This document shows, in pieces, positions 60,337-64,000 of a stretch of DNA of 64,000 nt. The first letter of the stretch is position 1; the number at the start of each line of letters is the position of its first letter. This DNA is from Candidatus Poribacteria bacterium. Lineage in GTDB: Bacteria; Poribacteria; WGA-4E; WGA-3G. The stretch covers positions 1 to 64,000 of the forward strand of contig JAJECN010000035.1 in the NCBI GenBank assembly GCA_022821965.1, given 5' to 3'. The notes under the pieces were generated by a model that saw only the letters and a program-made list of their open reading frames with translations, was not told where the DNA came from and did not search any database. The translations under genes and the position numbers were made by a program.

Positions 60337-62487
60337 ATGCGTTACAGAGCCGTCCTTCTGATACTCGCAGCGATCACTGCGATGAACTTAAACGCCGAAG
60401 CGAGCAAAGAAATTAAGGCGTTGTTAACTCGGCAGGCAATCGAAATCGATGGACACCTCAACGAGGAACCTTGGACAGAGACACAAGTTATTGACGACTT
60501 TACCCAACAATCTCCTGATGAAGGACAACCAATTACCGAACGTACAGAGGTTCGCATACTATACGATGCAGAGAAACTGTATATCGGTTTCGAGTGCTAC
60601 GACTCCCAACCTGAAAAGATAGTCGCAAATGAGATGCGGCGCGATGGGAGACTTTGGCAAAATGATAATGTTTATATCATGCTCGACACCTACGGTGATA
60701 AGCGGCAGTGCTTCTTCTTCCGAACGAACGCCCTCGGCGCGCTGTCAGACACCGCAGTCACTGATGGTGGCGAAAACCTCAACGGGAGTTGGGACTGTAT
60801 CTGGGAAGCCGCTGGACGACAACACGATAAAGGATGGACGGTCGAAATCGCTATCCCCTTTAACCAATTGCGATTCAAGAAAAAGGATTCAATGGTATGG
60901 GGTGTGAATTTTGGGCGCAATATTGCACGGACGAATGTGACATCACAATGGATACAGGTACCCCGAAGTGAAAGCTGGCCCGGCACTTACCACCCGACGT
61001 ATCAAGGCAAACTGATCGGATTAGAGGGCATCGCGTCGCCATCGTATTTTGATGTCAAACCGTATCTCCTCGGCGGTTTGGCGAGGAATCTTGAAGACGC
61101 AGATTGGCAGCGGACTACCGAGCGCGACCTCGGTCTGGATATGAAATACGGCGTAACGTCGAACCTGACATTAGATTTGACAGTGAACACCGATTTTGCA
61201 CAGGTAGAGGCGGACCGGGAAGAAGTTAATCTTACACGTTTCAGTCTCTTTTTTCCAGAACGACGTGAATTTTTCCTTGAAGGGAGTGGTCTGTTTGCGT
61301 TTGGAGCAGGCATCGGCGATTTTGGTCCTCCGCCCCTGTCGGTTTTTTACAGCCGACGCATCGGGATTGAAGATGAAAAACAGGTTCGGCTTCTTGGTGG
61401 CGGCAAACTGACCGGAAAAGTTGGAAATTACAGTGTAGGTGCGCTCAATATGACGACCGCCGCCTCAGCGGAATCACCGGTGACGAACTTCTCTGTGCTA
61501 AGGATGCAACGCGATATTCTCAGCGATTCAACCGTCGGCTTTATCCTTACCAACCGACAAAGCGACCTCGGCGATTATCATCGCAATGGAGGGGTAGACC
61601 TGTTTTTCAGACCTCACGATCAGTGGCGGATGCGCGCAATGACGGTTGGAAGTTGGTCTCCAGACCCAGATGAACGCGATTTCGCATGGTATCTTTCAAA
61701 TGACTGGCGCAATGATCACTTCCGTGTTAATGCCTCTTACCTCGACATCGGGCCCCAATTTACGAGTAAAATGGGGTTCATGCATCGGAGGGATATCCGC
61801 TCGTTAATGTTGAATGCCGATTATGAACTCCAAATCAGCCAGTACGGAATACGAGATGTTGGGGCAAACTTCTCTGGCGGTTATCTGTTGGATCACGATA
61901 ATAATCTCATCGGTTGGGATGTAGGCGTTGGTGGAGATATGATTTCGGAATCCGACGATGGACTCAACCTCGATTTCCGGCGGTTTTTCGATCGCGTTGA
62001 AGAATCTTTTAGTATCGGCGATGTTGAGATTCCCGCTGGAGATTACGAAATGAATCAGGTCTCACTGACAACTTTCACCGAGACCAGTCGCCCCTTTGCT
62101 CTATTCGGACAGATGGATTACGGGGATTATTTTCATGGCGACCGTGTGAGCCTCAGCATTCAGAGTCAGTGGCGGATGACCTACCAACTCGCCATTGAAA
62201 CGCGCTATCAACGCAATTGGATTAACCTACCTGAAATCGATCTATTCACAACAAATGTTGTCGGTACACGGATTAGTTATGCGTTGAACACCCGTTTCTT
62301 TACTAAATTGTACGCACAGTGGAACGACAGTGCAGAACGGGCAAGCGCGAATTTCTTGCTCAATTATATCTATCGTCCGGGGAGCGATTTTTACCTTGTG
62401 TTTGATCAAGGGTGGAACGCATCGGACGGCTTGCGAGATTATGAATGGACAGTCTTGAGTAAATTCACTTACCTGTTTAGCCTATAG
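60337..62487 (+). CDS. Exported CBM9-like / DUF5916 outer-membrane protein
   Basis: 716 residues from ATG 60337 (GAGGAG 4-5 nt upstream). Signal peptide VLLILAAITAMNLNAEA. Residues 25-215 are a CBM9-like sandwich (IEIDGHLNEEPWTETQVIDD, RILYDAEKLYIGFECYD, WTVEIAIPFNQLRF). The rest, from about 235, is DUF5916 with alternating amphipathic strands (FFPERREFFLEGSGLFAF, YSRRIG, FVLEQGW-type end), closing with TYLFSL, as a beta-barrel would. Likely an outer-membrane carbohydrate-related protein. Confidence 0.9.
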   Translation: MRYRAVLLILAAITAMNLNAEASKEIKALLTRQAIEIDGHLNEEPWTETQVIDDFTQQSPDEGQPITERTEVRILYDAEKLYIGFECYDSQPEKIVANEMRRDGRLWQNDNVYIMLDTYGDKRQCFFFRTNALGALSDTAVTDGGENLNGSWDCIWEAAGRQHDKGWTVEIAIPFNQLRFKKKDSMVWGVNFGRNIARTNVTSQWIQVPRSESWPGTYHPTYQGKLIGLEGIASPSYFDVKPYLLGGLARNLEDADWQRTTERDLGLDMKYGVTSNLTLDLTVNTDFAQVEADREEVNLTRFSLFFPERREFFLEGSGLFAFGAGIGDFGPPPLSVFYSRRIGIEDEKQVRLLGGGKLTGKVGNYSVGALNMTTAASAESPVTNFSVLRMQRDILSDSTVGFILTNRQSDLGDYHRNGGVDLFFRPHDQWRMRAMTVGSWSPDPDERDFAWYLSNDWRNDHFRVNASYLDIGPQFTSKMGFMHRRDIRSLMLNADYELQISQYGIRDVGANFSGGYLLDHDNNLIGWDVGVGGDMISESDDGLNLDFRRFFDRVEESFSIGDVEIPAGDYEMNQVSLTTFTETSRPFALFGQMDYGDYFHGDRVSLSIQSQWRMTYQLAIETRYQRNWINLPEIDLFTTNVVGTRISYALNTRFFTKLYAQWNDSAERASANFLLNYIYRPGSDFYLVFDQGWNASDGLRDYEWTVLSKFTYLFSL

Positions 62488-62528
62488 TGTTCACAAGGGA
62501 GTGCATTCCGTTAAACACAAATTCTCTG

Positions 62529-62558
62529 TTGATATTTCTTACGCGGATCGGTTATAAT
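62529..62558 (+). promoter_or_regulatory. Sigma-70-like promoter before the 62634 gene
   Basis: TTGATA (62529-62534), 18-bp spacer, TATAAT (62553-62558). Leader about 70 nt. Confidence 0.68.
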
Positions 62559-62633
62559 GACAAGTATCAAATAGACTGTTTCGTTTTCGGTAAAGATTTC
62601 ATAAACAGCAATCAAGAAAAAGGAGTTCGCCCC

Positions 62634-63119
62634 ATGCGAAAACAACAAATTGCAGCGAGTTACCAAAACTTCCACGTCATTGCCCACGATTTGGACGAGA
62701 CAGGCGACCTCAAAGCAGCATGTAAGGAAAAATTGGGCATAGGCGTTCGACTTGCTGATTGGAACGATATCCTCGCCTATTACCGAGAAGGCGGTTCGCT
62801 GGAGGATTTCATCAAGGCTCTTGAGATACCGCTTGAGTATGTCAATCCCGAAGATGTGGACCCGATACCGAATACCGCCTATCGAATTTCAATGAACGGC
62901 GAACTACGATGGGAGGGAGATCGCCACTATTTCGTTGCGCGACACGATCACACCAAACGGGTAGGTTTCTTGTCCCACAACGACATTGATAATTACCGTC
63001 TAACGCTGGGTTCCTGGTTCGGTAAGGGAGGTTTTGCGCTCTGCTACGGAGACCCGGATAGCACTGTGCCACCCCCAGAACCAGATACTACCGAACCGGT
63101 GCAGACATCGGGCGGCTGA
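62634..63119 (+). CDS. Conserved hypothetical protein
   Basis: 161 residues from ATG 62634 with AAAGGAG upstream; the frame opens at 62487, but the promoter at 62529-62558 excludes the longer form. Acidic N-terminal half with YREGGSLEDFIKALEIPLEY; then YRISMNGELRWEGDRHYFVARHDHTKRVGFL, several His in one strand-like stretch; C-terminal tail PPPEPDTTEPVQTSGG looks disordered. I do not recognise a family. No signal peptide. Confidence 0.7.
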   Translation: MRKQQIAASYQNFHVIAHDLDETGDLKAACKEKLGIGVRLADWNDILAYYREGGSLEDFIKALEIPLEYVNPEDVDPIPNTAYRISMNGELRWEGDRHYFVARHDHTKRVGFLSHNDIDNYRLTLGSWFGKGGFALCYGDPDSTVPPPEPDTTEPVQTSGG

Positions 63120-63170
63120 GGCTGAGGCTGAGGAGGCTAACGCAGTGGCGGTGCCATTGCTTATTTTTTC

Positions 63171-63212
63171 CCCGGTAAGTACGTTTACACAACGTACCTA
63201 CCGGGCTGTTTT
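63171..63212 (+). terminator. Rho-independent-type terminator
   Basis: CCCGGTAAGTACGTT and AACGTACCTACCGGG pair over 15 bp with one wobble and a TACAC loop, followed by CTGTTTT. The GGTAAGTACG/CGTACCTACC core resembles the GTAG/CTAC palindromes. Confidence 0.8.
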
Positions 63213-63337
63213 AATCAGAAATGAGATAAAGAAAATACAGCGTACGCTTCCGAAAATTGCGGTTAAAAGCAAAATATAATTTTTTTTGAATTTTATCCTG
63301 CCACTACGCAACTTTATTTATGAACCACCCTCATATA

Positions 63338-63391
63338 TATATTCCTGATAAAAGAACATCTAATTATATTCCTGATAAAAGAACATCTAAT
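63338..63391. repeat. Perfect 27-bp tandem duplication
   Basis: TATATTCCTGATAAAAGAAC followed by ATCTAAT occurs twice head to tail (63338-63364 and 63365-63391) with no mismatch. Confidence 0.9.
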
Positions 63392-63553
63392 GAAACCGAA
63401 TACCCGATTTATGTCGTATTATGAAAGTGGATTTCACCGTTTTTTTAATTTACATGGCGGCATATCAGTTTTGATATTTCGCATTTAAATCGACTATCAT
63501 TGTGGGTATCAAAACATAGCACACTTTCAAAATTGAAAAGGAAATTGGTAAAG

Positions 63554-64000
63554 ATGATACAACCAGATAACTTTGCATGCCACAATGTTCACTTGGAGAC
63601 TGAACGCCTGAAACTTCGACCCTTTAAGGATGCCGATTTTGATACTGCTGTCCCTTTCTACAGAGATCCCGAATTTCTAAACGCGATTGAGGAATCTCCT
63701 CCTGACGAACCCGTGACAAAGGAGTATCTTAAAAAAGCCGGTAAATTCATGAGGGATAGCGGATTTCTGTTTGCAATTGTAGAAAAGGCAAATGGACGAG
63801 CCATTGGCGAGGTATGTCTGCAATGGATGAACTTGGAACGGGCGAAAATTGCTGGAGAAAAAATAATGCGTCTACCCATTGCGATTTGGGACAAGACCTT
63901 GTGGGGCAAAGGCTACGGAAAAGAGGTCGTGCGATGCTTGATGGCGCATGCGTTTGGAAAATTGGAAATAGATCGGTTCTGTCCGGTGGACGTTCCGGTA
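63554..64000 (+). CDS. GNAT-family acetyltransferase, RimJ/RimL-like (3' end missing)
   Basis: 149 codons are open to the window edge from ATG 63554. N-terminus LETERLKLRPFKDADFDTAV is typical of RimJ/RimL-type acetyltransferases; motif A is WDKTLWGKGYGKEVVRCLMA with the GXGXG-like acetyl-CoA loop. It would acetylate an N-terminal or small-molecule amine. The gene continues beyond the window. Confidence 0.85.
   Translation, partial: MIQPDNFACHNVHLETERLKLRPFKDADFDTAVPFYRDPEFLNAIEESPPDEPVTKEYLKKAGKFMRDSGFLFAIVEKANGRAIGEVCLQWMNLERAKIAGEKIMRLPIAIWDKTLWGKGYGKEVVRCLMAHAFGKLEIDRFCPVDVPV

Larger units (their letters stand above)
63120..63553. other. Intergenic region with terminator and tandem repeat
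   Basis: 434 bp. Three GGCTGA hexamers span the end of the preceding gene (63114-63131) and repeat its stop codon in frame. A terminator (63171-63212) and a 27-bp tandem duplication (63338-63391) follow. No gene supported. Confidence 0.6.

Overview
The window looks like a chromosomal segment of an uncultured Gram-negative bacterium close to Candidatus Poribacteria, or a related Planctomycetes-like lineage. This is inference from gene content. The window holds planctomycete-type DUF1549/DUF1553 and DUF1501 proteins, a sigma factor fused to WD40 repeats, many secreted beta-propellers, a phytanoyl-CoA dioxygenase, Gfo/Idh, enolase-superfamily and DapA-like enzymes of sugar-acid catabolism, and an exported protein whose C-terminus carries the NYPNPFNPETW motif. 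No rRNA, tRNA, CRISPR array, phage structural gene or complete insertion sequence was seen.

Layout. 1-2526: 3' part of a secreted LRR/YWTD-propeller/EF-hand protein. 2617-6384: a Nudix hydrolase divergent from a cytochrome-like DUF1549/DUF1553 protein. 6643-8558: an AT-rich accessory insert (two small membrane proteins, HicAB, a retropepsin-like protein) that separates it from its usual partner, DUF1501 (8670-10109). 10168-13664: a serine beta-lactamase-like hydrolase, a medium-chain dehydrogenase-like protein and an unknown exported protein. 13928-20967: an ECF sigma factor fused through a membrane segment to a WD40 double propeller, translationally coupled to an exported WD40 protein, then an AAA-type ATPase with degraded Walker motifs. 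21122-27270: oxidoreductase, thioredoxin-fold protein, gamma-glutamyltransferase, Nudix, BMP-type lipoprotein and YCF48-like lipoprotein. 27668-30488: sugar kinase plus MurQ (peptidoglycan recycling) and a DUF362 protein. 30587-33687: S1/P1-like nuclease or phospholipase, SBP56 and a membrane permease. 33665-35666 (minus): nucleotidyltransferase, BrnTA-like toxin-antitoxin, HD phosphohydrolase. 35913-39059: DUF4432 epimerase-like protein and a large lipoprotein. 39520-49067 (minus): a long run with two adenosine-deaminase-like paralogues, two GNATs, YdcF, methyltransferase, enolase-superfamily dehydratase, kinase-like phosphotransferase, DapA-like aldolase, Nudix and sulfotransferase. 49299-57999: LamG protein, heterodimeric ABC exporter, fused MNT-HEPN module, five-bladed-propeller hydrolase-like protein, a second retropepsin-like protein and PhyH. 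58171-64000: protease-TPR lipoprotein (minus), a small ORF, a CBM9/DUF5916 outer-membrane protein, an unknown protein and a truncated GNAT.

The most unusual material is non-coding. (1) Three co-linear leaders of about 86-101 nt, with a covarying hairpin and a shared ribosome-binding tail, precede three unrelated genes (11612, 30587, 33046). (2) A family of palindromes bounded by GTAG and CTAC, from about 24 to 230 bp, sits between genes and in three places forms the stop codon or the C-terminal codons of a gene. Its form resembles REP elements mobilised by RAYT/TnpA-REP transposases. (3) Operator-like repeats precede a Nudix gene and the kinase-murQ pair. On the protein side the fused MNT-HEPN polypeptide, the membrane-anchored sigma-WD40 pair and the degenerate AAA protein stand out.
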